The notes below the pieces were generated by a model. That model saw nothing but the letters and a program-made list of their open reading frames with translations. It was not told where the DNA came from and did no database searches. From Bacteroidota bacterium (lineage in GTDB: Bacteria; Bacteroidota; Bacteroidia; Bacteroidales; VadinHA17), in NCBI GenBank assembly GCA_030628785.1, contig DAOVQI010000027.1, positions 1 to 15,162 of the forward strand: 15,162 nucleotides of DNA, read 5' to 3'. Made by a program: the position numbers and the translations under genes. Positions within the stretch are counted from its first letter, which is position 1. Every line of letters starts with the position of its first letter. Positions 6,769 to 13,937 of this stretch are shown here, in pieces.

Positions 6769-7920
6769 TTAATAGAATTGAACATCAATGTTTACTGGAT
6801 CTTTACTTTCAGGATTAAGCTCAAAATTTATAATATTGAAACCTTCTCTTCGCTCGATCTTTTCAGGATAATCAGTTAATGGTTTACCGATTTGATCACC
6901 ATACACATTCTTAAAAGATAATCTAACATCTGCACGCTGTGGTGTGGGAATGAAAAAATTTGAATCAGGATAATAGGAAATCTCAACTTTTCTATTGTAC
7001 TGATTTAATCTTAATCTCTTTGTAGGTGATAATACATGATCATAAACACTATTATCTCCGGTAACTTCAAGACCAAATGTTCGCAGAAAAGAAAGATCCA
7101 TTATCCAATTTTTAAAGTGTAATATTTTCGAAGATTCCGCCGGATTGAATATATAACGTTCTATTTCATTGGTTTTTTCTTCCCAATCTTTGGTTTCCAT
7201 TTTCTTAATTTTTTCAATAATTCTTTCTTTTAGGTGAACAGGTCCATAATATTCTTCTTTGAGCTTACCGTGTTTAAAACGATTTACTAAATAATTATTA
7301 TTTGGTTTAGTCAGATTAACCAGTTCGGTTATATCGTAAAAATCTCTTCCTTTGGCACGCTCGAGTATTGAACAATATTTCATTGATAGTATTACATCAA
7401 TAGGTGTTGTTTTTACTGATGTAAACACTTCAAAGCGGTTTATTATTCTATCTTCAGGAGTATATGAAAAATTACCGTAGTGGTGTGACTGAGCATCGAG
7501 CTTCACGAAGAATTTCTTACGAGAATCATTGTGTATACCCTGTATTTTCAGCATTTGTGGAAAATTTATATACCTGGTATAAGCTGTATGATGATCCTTA
7601 TCAATCTTCTTTTCACGGTCTATTTCAACTTCAACACCTTCCTTTGCAAGCTGATTGCACACGTACTGGCACATATCCTCATGGTCATTTTTATCATAAT
7701 CTCCTTTAATGTCGAAGTCAAGATCGTCGAAAAAACGCCTGAAATTATGTACGATCCGAAGGTTCGAGCCACCAAGAAAAACAAGATTATCAGACCACTC
7801 ACTATTATTGATAATATCAAGTATTTTATACTGAAAATACTCCTTCAGCATAGCCTGTTTAAATTTCGGTTGCCTTAAATCTTCATTGTAAGAATTCTGT
7901 ATTTCGTTAAAATTTATCAT
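6769..7920 (-). CDS. AbiEii/AbiGii family nucleotidyltransferase toxin
   Basis: This is the toxin of a type IV (AbiE-like) toxin-antitoxin and phage-defence pair. Members are DNA polymerase beta-fold nucleotidyltransferases that stop growth; some relatives modify tRNA 3' ends. Motif I is visible as LGGSNLRIVHNFRRFFDDLDF (residues 49-69), with Gly50-Gly51-Ser52 and metal ligands Asp66 and Asp68. A third acidic strand is FVKLDAQ (Asp142). The helical signature ILSMKYCSILERAKGRDFYDI places Lys181, Arg187, Arg192, Asp193 and Asp196. At 383 residues it is longer than the usual 280-320, because of an extra strand-rich C-terminus from about residue 275 (QRADVRLSFKNVYGDQIG and after). The gene begins 21 nt past the AbiEi stop, the standard antitoxin-first order. 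Everything needed for catalysis appears present; the substrate is unknown. Confidence 0.92.
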   Translation of the reverse strand: MINFNEIQNSYNEDLRQPKFKQAMLKEYFQYKILDIINNSEWSDNLVFLGGSNLRIVHNFRRFFDDLDFDIKGDYDKNDHEDMCQYVCNQLAKEGVEVEIDREKKIDKDHHTAYTRYINFPQMLKIQGIHNDSRKKFFVKLDAQSHHYGNFSYTPEDRIINRFEVFTSVKTTPIDVILSMKYCSILERAKGRDFYDITELVNLTKPNNNYLVNRFKHGKLKEEYYGPVHLKERIIEKIKKMETKDWEEKTNEIERYIFNPAESSKILHFKNWIMDLSFLRTFGLEVTGDNSVYDHVLSPTKRLRLNQYNRKVEISYYPDSNFFIPTPQRADVRLSFKNVYGDQIGKPLTDYPEKIERREGFNIINFELNPESKDPVNIDVQFY

Positions 7921-7941
7921 TGCTGTTTTTGTTCTGTTTGA

Positions 7942-8592
7942 CTATAAATAAATTTTAAACATTAGTTTTACGCGTTTTTCAAGAGCATTACTCTTAAATG
8001 TATCGAGATAGTGATAAAATTTATCTATATCAAGATCATCGCGAAGAACAATTGGATTAAATCTCAACTCACGTATATCGTCTTCAGCATTATAATGATG
8101 ATTTAAATAAAAAAAATCAAGTATTGTTTTTTCAATATCTGCAATTCGAATCTGACGCGTATTTTTATTATTGCTAAACGTTCGACTACCAGAATCAATA
8201 TCAAATTCTATAAATTTATATCCAAAAAATAGTGATGGCTTAATAGTGTTATAAAAATAATCACCCAAAGGGGTCTTGTAGTGTCTTGGTTTGTTTGTAG
8301 TAACTGAGGTTACAGAGAATGCACTTTCAGGCACAATCTGATACCATGACAGGGCTGTCTCAAGGCTAATATATGAAGGAGTATGAATAAGATTTGCTGT
8401 AAGCCAATAGGAGTTTTCATGACGGGCATACTCAGGAAAACAATACCATGAATTGCGTATTTTGATAATATATCCTTTATCCTGCCATTCTGAAAGCCTC
8501 CGCCGGTCAAAGCCGGGAAAGTATTTTTTTATGTCGGTAGTTGAAAAAATACCAAATTCCGACAGCTTATTTCTAAATTCAATATATAACAT
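7942..8592 (-). CDS. AbiEi family antitoxin (winged-helix repressor)
   Basis: This is the antitoxin of the AbiE pair, expected to counter AbiEii and repress the shared promoter. From the ATG at 8592 it has 216 residues. An N-terminal winged helix (about 1-50) reads FSTTDIKKYFPGFDRRRLSEWQDKGYIIKIRNSWYCFPE. The AbiEi core follows, with SYISLETALSWYQIVPE, TTNKPRHYKTPLGDYFY and IRIADIEKTILDFFYL, blocks characteristic of AbiEi_4-type proteins. The frame is open to an ATG at 8703. That would add 37 residues (MVFIIPIPNKCYYQ...) unlike any winged helix and would bury a perfect -7 promoter motif at 8610-8617, so I prefer 8592. Antitoxin and toxin sit 21 nt apart, in one operon. Confidence 0.88.
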   Translation of the reverse strand: MLYIEFRNKLSEFGIFSTTDIKKYFPGFDRRRLSEWQDKGYIIKIRNSWYCFPEYARHENSYWLTANLIHTPSYISLETALSWYQIVPESAFSVTSVTTNKPRHYKTPLGDYFYNTIKPSLFFGYKFIEFDIDSGSRTFSNNKNTRQIRIADIEKTILDFFYLNHHYNAEDDIRELRFNPIVLRDDLDIDKFYHYLDTFKSNALEKRVKLMFKIYL

Positions 8593-8609
8593 GTGTTCTA
8601 AAATTATGT

Positions 8610-8617
8610 CAAAGATA
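8610..8617 (-). promoter_or_regulatory. -7 promoter box of the AbiE operon
   Basis: Read on the minus strand this is TATCTTTG, an exact TAnnTTTG. It would start transcription near 8603, only about 11 nt before the AbiEi ATG at 8592. No convincing TTTG -33 box is seen. The motif argues against the longer AbiEi frame starting at 8703. Confidence 0.5.
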
Positions 8618-8770
8618 ACATAAAGCAGGAATATAAATATTTTTTTTGTCACATTTTCATGTTGATAATAACACTTATTAGGAATAGGAATAATAAATAC
8701 CATTTATCAAAGTCATTCATTTGGGGAAACCCTTATGCGTTTATACGTATTGGAATTTACTCTCCGCCAG

Positions 8771-8820
8771 CCCTGTGAAATACTGCTCTGCAGTAAAGGC
8801 TTCGCCTTTATTTCACAGGG
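8771..8820. repeat. 50-nt element able to form a perfect three-way junction
   Basis: CCCTGTGAAA (8771-8780) pairs perfectly with TTTCACAGGG (8811-8820). Between them lie two complete hairpins: TACTGC/GCAGTA with loop TCT (8781-8795), then AAGGC/GCCTT with loop TTC (8796-8808). Almost every base is paired. GCGAAGC at 8828-8834 could pair instead with GCTTCGC (8799-8805) of the second hairpin. This looks like a palindromic repeat of the REP or MITE kind, or a structured RNA; it is not a simple terminator because no T run follows. Confidence 0.6.
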
Positions 8821-8873
8821 TAAATTTGCGAAGCTATGTTTTTAAATCCATTTAGTTGCAAGTGTTTATGAAA

Positions 8874-8907
8874 GTGTACGTTACTGTACACCTGATTGTA
8901 CGTTTAC
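8874..8907. promoter_or_regulatory. TGTAC-rich dyad and direct repeat, possible operator
   Basis: GTGTAC (8874-8879) and GTACAC (8886-8891) form a dyad with a 6-nt spacer. TGTACGTTAC (8875-8884) recurs as TGTACGTTTAC at 8897-8907, 22 nt away, about two helical turns. Three TGTAC cores in 34 nt, located between divergent promoters, suggest a binding region for a dimeric regulator. The AbiEi antitoxin is one candidate; a regulator of the permease is another. Confidence 0.4.
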
Positions 8908-8984
8908 GAGACAGTTATTCAATTATATAAAAACGGCACGGCAATGTAATAATCAGATTATCAAATATATATAGAGTTTAGCAT

Positions 8985-8992
8985 TATTTTTG
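8985..8992 (+). promoter_or_regulatory. -7 promoter box of the permease gene
   Basis: TATTTTTG matches TAnnTTTG exactly. Transcription would start near 8999 and leave a leader of about 36 nt before the ATG at 9035. No clear -33 TTTG is found at 18-21 nt upstream. Confidence 0.4.
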
Positions 8993-9034
8993 ATATATGA
9001 TAAAGTCAATAAAAGGGTCAAACAGATTTAAGGT

Positions 9035-11452
9035 ATGATAAGACATTATTTCATAATAGCATTCAGGAACATTGTTCGTCATTTGAATTATTCCCTGATT
9101 AATATAGGGGGATTAGCAATTGGATTAGCCAGTTTTATTTTTATTGCTATATACATTAATGACGAGATGAGCTATGACAAATTCCATGAAAAGGCAGACC
9201 GTATATACAGGGTTAATCGCTTATATAATTCAAATAATGTTAATGAAGATGCTGCCACCTGTTCATTTCCTTTAGCACCTGCTCTTGAATTTGACTATCC
9301 CGATATTGTAAAAAGTACCTGCCGGTTTTTTAATTTCCAGGTCTCTAAAGTATTTTTCGAGTATCGCCAGGATACCAGCAATATTGTAAAATATGATGAA
9401 AGAGGATTTTATCTGGTCGATTCTACTGTATTTTGCATATTCACATTTCCTTTCGTTAAAGGAGATCCTGCTACAGCATTAAACCGGCCTAACACGCTTG
9501 TTCTTACAACCTCTGCTGCCGAACGGTATTTCGGCAAAGAGGATCCGATAGGTAAGATTTTAAGGGCGGAAGAAGGTCTGGATTTTGAAGTTACCGGTGT
9601 TATCGGGAATATTCCTTCACAATCACATTTCAAATTTGATATGCTGGGGTCAATGTCAACATTTCGCCAACTGGGTGGGGGAGAGCTTCCCCGGACCTGG
9701 ATTTGGAATCCTTGCTGGACATATGTGCTGTTACCAGAAAATGTTTCACCTGACCTCCTGGAAAAAGAATTTCCCGATTTCTATCTGAACCATTATCCCG
9801 ACCTGTCTGACCAGGATGTGACTCTTTACCTGCAACAATTAACAGATATCCATCTGGAATCGGATCATGATTATGAAATGCATCCAAACAGTAAAATCCT
9901 ATATGTATATATCCTGTGGGCCATTGCGATAATCGTACTGGTACTGGCTTGCATAAACTTTATGAACCTTACTACTGCCAATTCAGCTTCAAGAGCAAAG
10001 GAAATTGGTGTAAAGAAAGTTTTTGGCGGAAGCAGGAACAAACTGACCTGGCAATTTCTTGGTGAAACAATAATCCTAAGCCTGATCGCGCTGGCTATTG
10101 CCGGTATTATAGTAGAATTGTTTTGGCCCGCATTCAATCACTTTACCGGAAAAAGGATTCCCAATAGTTACATGTTTCAGCCCGTATCAATTGTTTTCGC
10201 TTTTTGCCTGACCGTTTTTGTTGGTTTCCTTGCAGGAGTTTACCCGGCTCTTTTTCTTTCATCATTCAAACCGGTAACTGTTTTGCAAGGCGATTTAAGC
10301 AGTGGCGCAAAAAGCGGGACTGCCCGTAAGATCCTCGTAGTTGCACAATTTTCCATTTCTATAGCCCTGATCATTGGCACACTGGTTGTTTTCTCACAGT
10401 TAAAGTATCTGAGTAATGCTTACCTGGGGTTTAGAAAGGACCAGATCATACTTATTCCAACAGTGAGACAAATAGCAACCAACTATGATACATTTAAAGA
10501 GAATTTATTAAAACATCCTGATGTGGAATATGTTACAGGGATGGAGGATATACTTGGTGCCAATCACAATACCCGCCAGGTTACCATTGAAGGTTTGTCT
10601 CAGGACCAAAGCTACTGGTTTCCGATGTTTATGGTACGTCATGATTTTATTGAAACATTTAATATTGAAGTAGTTGAAGGCCGTTCATTTTCGAAAGAAA
10701 TAACTTCTGATACTGTAAATGCCATTATGATAAACGAGGCGATGGTGAAAAATCTTGGATGGACAAATGCAGAGGCTATTGGAAAAAGGATCAAATCAGA
10801 CGGAGAGGAAAGGGTGATAGGGGTTTTTAAGGATTTCCATATTCTTTCACTGCATAAACCCATAAACAACTTTGTGCTGGATATGTTACGAAACCCTGGC
10901 CAGGCAGCAGGACTTACCCGCTATATCGCAGTAAGGGTAAATACTAATAATTACAAGAAAACAGTGGCATTTATTGAGAATGAATGGAATCTCCTTGCCT
11001 CAACACGTCCTTTCGAATATTCATTTCTCGACCAGGAGCTGGACAATCTGTATAAGGATGAAGATAAGTTTAGCAGGTTTTCGTTAATATTAACCGTACT
11101 TGCATTGTTTATTGCCTGTCTGGGACTTATTGGTCTGGCCTCATATCTTGCCGAACAGAGAACAAAAGAAATTGGCATAAGAAGAGTTTTTGGGGCAAGA
11201 ATAGTGGATGTGGTAAAACTGTTATCGAAGGAATTTATCCGCCTGATCTTGTTTGCAAACCTGGTTGCCTGGCCATTGGCATATTTTGTAACAAATAGCT
11301 GGTTAAATAACTTTTCAAAGAGAACACCGGTTAACTGGACACTTTACCTGATTGCAGGTTTGGTCACACTTATAATTGCCTTGATGATAACTACTTCCAG
11401 AGCGGTTACAGCATCCTCACGAAATCCTGCTGACACAATAAGACACGAATAA
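9035..11452 (+). CDS. FtsX/MacB-type ABC transporter permease, eight membrane segments
   Basis: This 805-residue inner-membrane protein belongs to the large FtsX-like permease family expanded in Bacteroidota. Members couple an ATPase to mechanical work on periplasmic or outer-membrane substrates such as lipoproteins, peptides or drugs. The MacB-like half has TM1 at about 21-41 after FRNIVRHLNYSLINIGGLAIGLA and a periplasmic domain at 45-285. The first FtsX core follows at about 289-309, 343-363 and 384-404. A second copy has TM at 431-451, a periplasmic domain to about 680, then TMs near 685-706, 737-755 and 769-790. The two coupling loops match each other: RAKEIGVKKVFGGSR (320-334) and RTKEIGIRRVFGAR (709-722). 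The C-terminus NPADTIRHE is typical. No ATPase gene lies beside it, so it must pair with a subunit encoded elsewhere or in trans. The substrate is unknown. Confidence 0.95.
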   Translation: MIRHYFIIAFRNIVRHLNYSLINIGGLAIGLASFIFIAIYINDEMSYDKFHEKADRIYRVNRLYNSNNVNEDAATCSFPLAPALEFDYPDIVKSTCRFFNFQVSKVFFEYRQDTSNIVKYDERGFYLVDSTVFCIFTFPFVKGDPATALNRPNTLVLTTSAAERYFGKEDPIGKILRAEEGLDFEVTGVIGNIPSQSHFKFDMLGSMSTFRQLGGGELPRTWIWNPCWTYVLLPENVSPDLLEKEFPDFYLNHYPDLSDQDVTLYLQQLTDIHLESDHDYEMHPNSKILYVYILWAIAIIVLVLACINFMNLTTANSASRAKEIGVKKVFGGSRNKLTWQFLGETIILSLIALAIAGIIVELFWPAFNHFTGKRIPNSYMFQPVSIVFAFCLTVFVGFLAGVYPALFLSSFKPVTVLQGDLSSGAKSGTARKILVVAQFSISIALIIGTLVVFSQLKYLSNAYLGFRKDQIILIPTVRQIATNYDTFKENLLKHPDVEYVTGMEDILGANHNTRQVTIEGLSQDQSYWFPMFMVRHDFIETFNIEVVEGRSFSKEITSDTVNAIMINEAMVKNLGWTNAEAIGKRIKSDGEERVIGVFKDFHILSLHKPINNFVLDMLRNPGQAAGLTRYIAVRVNTNNYKKTVAFIENEWNLLASTRPFEYSFLDQELDNLYKDEDKFSRFSLILTVLALFIACLGLIGLASYLAEQRTKEIGIRRVFGARIVDVVKLLSKEFIRLILFANLVAWPLAYFVTNSWLNNFSKRTPVNWTLYLIAGLVTLIIALMITTSRAVTASSRNPADTIRHE

Positions 11453-11525
11453 ACTACCTCATATTGTTTTCCCTGTACTTTAGGCCATATAACCTTTATT
11501 ATTAATAAACTATAGATTAAAAAAA

Positions 11526-11687
11526 TATCAATAGCCCCGCCTTTTAAGGCGGGGTTTGAAAATGAACCAACTCCCCTCCCTCAAAATTTGGGGAATTTTA
11601 TAAATTTGAAAATAAAATTCCCCAAATTTTGAGGGGGTATAAATAGGCTAACTTTGTTCCCCGCCCTAAAGGACGGGGCTATTGATA
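11526..11687. repeat. 162-nt nested palindromic element (MITE/REP-pair-like)
   Basis: The ends TATCAATAGCCCCG (11526-11539) and CGGGGCTATTGATA (11674-11687) are a perfect 14-bp inverted repeat. Each end continues into its own GC hairpin: CCCCGCCTT/AAGGCGGGG (11535-11554) and CCCCGCCCT...GGACGGGG (11659-11678). The two 29-nt termini match at 26 positions. Inside, 11578-11601 and 11612-11635 are a perfect 24-bp inverted repeat around a 10-nt loop. The middle links (11555-11577 and 11636-11658) do not match. The left hairpin followed by TTT could also terminate permease transcription. There is no open frame inside, so any movement would need a transposase in trans. I see no clear target-site duplication. 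Confidence 0.75.
11535..11557 (+). terminator. Terminator-like hairpin after the permease gene
   Basis: CCCCGCCTT (11535-11543) pairs perfectly with AAGGCGGGG (11546-11554) across a two-base gap, and TTT follows. The stem is very strong but the T tract is short, and it belongs to the 162-nt repeat element. Termination would therefore be a side effect of the insertion. Confidence 0.4.
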
Positions 11688-11880
11688 AATTAATCACCAA
11701 AAGTTTATGAACTAAGCGAACTAAACGAAGTGATCTCACGAACAAAGTGAGTAACCGATCTCACGTAAATGATTATGTAACATGGACAAAGGTAGATTCT
11801 TATACCGGACCCCACCCTAAAATTTAATACCAAATTCCACTATTATTCCTATCTTGTAGTAAATTGAAAAGAAATAAGAT

Positions 11881-12888
11881 ATGAACAGGATTGAGACATC
11901 TATTCTTGTAGTGTTATTCATTTTGCAGAGTTGTGTTCACGACAAATATTCCAAAAACTATCAAACTATCGATTTTTGGGAATTGCGGTTTTATCCGGAA
12001 TTCTATTCCGAAAAACCCGATTTGCCTTCCCCGGCTCTGGATACCAGTGGGAGGGAGGTGGTACTTGTAAGGTTACAGGATAGTCTCTATACCTGGTTTG
12101 ATGCCACTGTGGAAAATGGTGACACCTTTAATTACAAGAGAAATTTGCTGGGAAAAGGGAACCAGCTTTTCGCTGATGAAATAGATTTTCCAACCTTCGC
12201 AAAACGTGGAATTCATTTGGATGAGGAACTTATTAACACAAAGACGATAACCGGCCGGTCGGTATCGCAAATCACGGTAGACGGCAGGCCTGGCAGGTCA
12301 TCCGGAGCAGGATTTATGGCTGCTGATGAGACCATTTTATCGGTTATCTGGCAGGATAATAAAACGACTGAAAAACTGGGTTTGACACATCCCGACCTGG
12401 CAAGACCTCTTTTCAACCTGTGGAATATTTCCAACATTCATGCCAGGTCTAATGAGAGTAAACCTGCTGAAGAAAGAACTGATCTTAAGGCCCTGGTTTA
12501 TAACGGACATGAAATAACGGTTCATGTTACCGGAAGCCGGGGCTGGCAGGAATCCATCTTTAATGATGAAATACTGGGGACCGGTCATATGGAGGTCTGG
12601 AGAGAATTAGATCAGGAGGAGATGGAATTCCTTAAAGAACAGTATCCCCACCTTTCCCCGGGACAATTTGAGGAGATGAAAGAGAAGATAGCCCATCTGC
12701 ATACTGGAGAGATGGTGTTGTTCTATATCAACCGGTATGGATTCTACGAAGGGCATTCTGATTTCCGGGCCGACCCGGTTACCATAGCCCTTATTTTCGG
12801 TCTACAGTCATTGGAAGAGATTCACAAAGCTGCCAATGGAAATCTCTACCAATACTTCACCAGTCATTTCACGCATAATCCGGAATAA
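11881..12888 (+). CDS. Lipoprotein of unknown function, paired with HEAT-repeat protein
   Basis: The 335-residue product starts MNRIETSILVVLFILQSCVHD, a lipoprotein signal with lipobox LQSC (Cys18), so it should be anchored in the cell envelope. The mature protein is soluble, W- and charge-rich, and strand-rich in its first two thirds. Notable segments are SVSQITVDGRPGRSSGAGFMAADETILSVIWQDN (128-161) and THPDLARPLFNLWNISN. A helical, acidic stretch follows near 235-275 (VWRELDQEEMEFLKEQYPHLSPGQFEEMKEKIAHLH). The rest ends with FYINRYGFYEGHSDFRADPVTIALIFGL. I recognise no family or catalytic motif. Its stop lies 2 nt before the start of the HEAT-repeat gene, so the two are almost certainly co-translated and probably act together. 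Confidence 0.87.
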   Translation: MNRIETSILVVLFILQSCVHDKYSKNYQTIDFWELRFYPEFYSEKPDLPSPALDTSGREVVLVRLQDSLYTWFDATVENGDTFNYKRNLLGKGNQLFADEIDFPTFAKRGIHLDEELINTKTITGRSVSQITVDGRPGRSSGAGFMAADETILSVIWQDNKTTEKLGLTHPDLARPLFNLWNISNIHARSNESKPAEERTDLKALVYNGHEITVHVTGSRGWQESIFNDEILGTGHMEVWRELDQEEMEFLKEQYPHLSPGQFEEMKEKIAHLHTGEMVLFYINRYGFYEGHSDFRADPVTIALIFGLQSLEEIHKAANGNLYQYFTSHFTHNPE

Positions 12889-12890
12889 CC

Positions 12891-13823
12891 ATGAAACCTT
12901 TGCTACCCTTATTACTGATCATCTCACTGGCATTTTCGACAACGGATGGATTTGCACAGACCCGGCAACAGGAGATTGATTCACTGATCGTACTGTTCAG
13001 GGATGCAGGTCGTGAATGGGATAAATATGCACGGCAATTTATTCAAATCGGCGACCCGGCCGTTCCTGCTCTTGTTGCTTTGCTTGAAAATAAAAGCCTG
13101 AGGCAGTGGACACGCAGAATAGCAGCCATGACCCTGAATGATATGCATTCCCCTCTATACATAGAACCTGCCCTGAAAATACTTACTGACCGCACTGAAG
13201 AGCCTGGGATCCGAAACCAGGTTACCAACGGACTGAAAGGACACGACCTTTCGTTTGCCAGTGAAGAGTTGTGGGAGGTCTTTACAGAAGAATCCGATCA
13301 GTTTTTCCGGTTGAATGTGGCCGGTATCCTTTGCACAAGCGATACTGCAATGGCATATCGGGCATACCGGGAGATCTATCCAACAGTTGATGGATATGTG
13401 AAGCAACAGGCATTGTTGAACATGGTTCGGTTGCATCCCGGTGAGTCAACCACGTGGTTTCTTAATGGTTTGCAGACCGGAGACTGGATGACAGCTAATC
13501 TGGCAATGGACAGCCTGGTGTCGACTCGCCATCTCATTCCCGGTGAACTGGTTGACCTGTATAAACGATCCGGAACACCAGAAGAGATACGATGGCGTAT
13601 CGTATATGTCTTGGGTAACCGGGAACTGCCGGAATCCCTTCCTTTGCTTGTGGAGGCCCTGCGTAATCCATCCTGGCTGGTATATAATGAAGCAGCCGTA
13701 AGAATAAGTCGCATGCAGTCAGAGAATGTTATTCCCCTGGTAAAAGGACTTCTGAATGATTCCAATCCCCAGGTTGTTAAGAATGCCGAATGGGTGATCG
13801 GGAAAAAGAAAGGAAATTATTGA
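12891..13823 (+). CDS. Exported HEAT-repeat protein
   Basis: Residues 1-23 are a Sec signal peptide (LPLLLIISLAFSTTDGFAQ). The remaining 287 residues are made of helical pairs of the HEAT type. QFIQIGDPAVPALVALLENKSLRQWTRRIAAMTL (about 46-79) and SLPLLVEALRNPSWLVYNEAAVRISRM followed by VIPLVKGLLNDSNPQVVKNAEWVIG (about 247-305) show the P-x-L-x-x-L-L and R/A-A patterns. HEAT solenoids are binding scaffolds, so this protein probably presents a protein-interaction surface in the periplasm, with the lipoprotein encoded 2 nt upstream as a likely partner. No catalytic residues of a HEAT-type lyase are evident. The start is fixed by the signal peptide and coupling to the upstream stop. Confidence 0.88.
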   Translation: MKPLLPLLLIISLAFSTTDGFAQTRQQEIDSLIVLFRDAGREWDKYARQFIQIGDPAVPALVALLENKSLRQWTRRIAAMTLNDMHSPLYIEPALKILTDRTEEPGIRNQVTNGLKGHDLSFASEELWEVFTEESDQFFRLNVAGILCTSDTAMAYRAYREIYPTVDGYVKQQALLNMVRLHPGESTTWFLNGLQTGDWMTANLAMDSLVSTRHLIPGELVDLYKRSGTPEEIRWRIVYVLGNRELPESLPLLVEALRNPSWLVYNEAAVRISRMQSENVIPLVKGLLNDSNPQVVKNAEWVIGKKKGNY

Positions 13824-13911
13824 AAAAATGCTTGTAAAAAAGGCTAAGGCTAAGGGCGCCTACGCTAAAGCTTCAGCGACAGCGTGCTGAGGCTAAAAAA
13901 AAGGTAAACCA

Positions 13912-13928
13912 AATCCCTGTAAGGGATT
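13912..13928. repeat. Short perfect hairpin
   Basis: AATCCCT (13912-13918), loop GTA, AGGGATT (13922-13928). This is a 7-bp perfect stem with no T tract behind it; it is more likely part of a dispersed palindromic repeat than a terminator. Confidence 0.45.
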
Positions 13929-13937
13929 AAATAAAAA

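Larger units (their letters stand above)
8593..9034. other. Intergenic region between divergent AbiE operon and permease gene
   Basis: This 442-nt gap separates the minus-strand AbiE operon from the plus-strand permease gene. It holds a perfect -7 box for each, on opposite strands (8610-8617 and 8985-8992). It also holds a 50-nt three-way-junction inverted repeat (8771-8820), and a TGTAC-rich cluster (8874-8907). No coding frame in it is credible. Confidence 0.6.
11453..11880. other. Intergenic region holding a nested inverted-repeat element
   Basis: This 428-nt gap is dominated by the element at 11526-11687. After it, 11712-11765 carries short degenerate repeats: GATCTCACG at 11732-11740 and again at 11757-11765, and a CTCAC/GTGAG hairpin at 11735-11751. 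The stretch 11766-11880 before the next gene shows only a poor -7 candidate, TATCTTGT at 11850-11857. No coding frame is credible. Confidence 0.6.

Noticed and set aside
8593..8703. Longer AbiEi start at 8703
   Set aside because: The added 37 residues are hydrophobic and Lys/Asn-rich, unlike a winged helix, and the extension covers a perfect -7 box at 8610-8617. The ATG at 8592 fits the family better.
11526..11687. CRISPR or group II intron end
   Set aside because: There is no series of direct repeats with spacers, and no reverse transcriptase or intron domain V sequence; the symmetry is inverted throughout.
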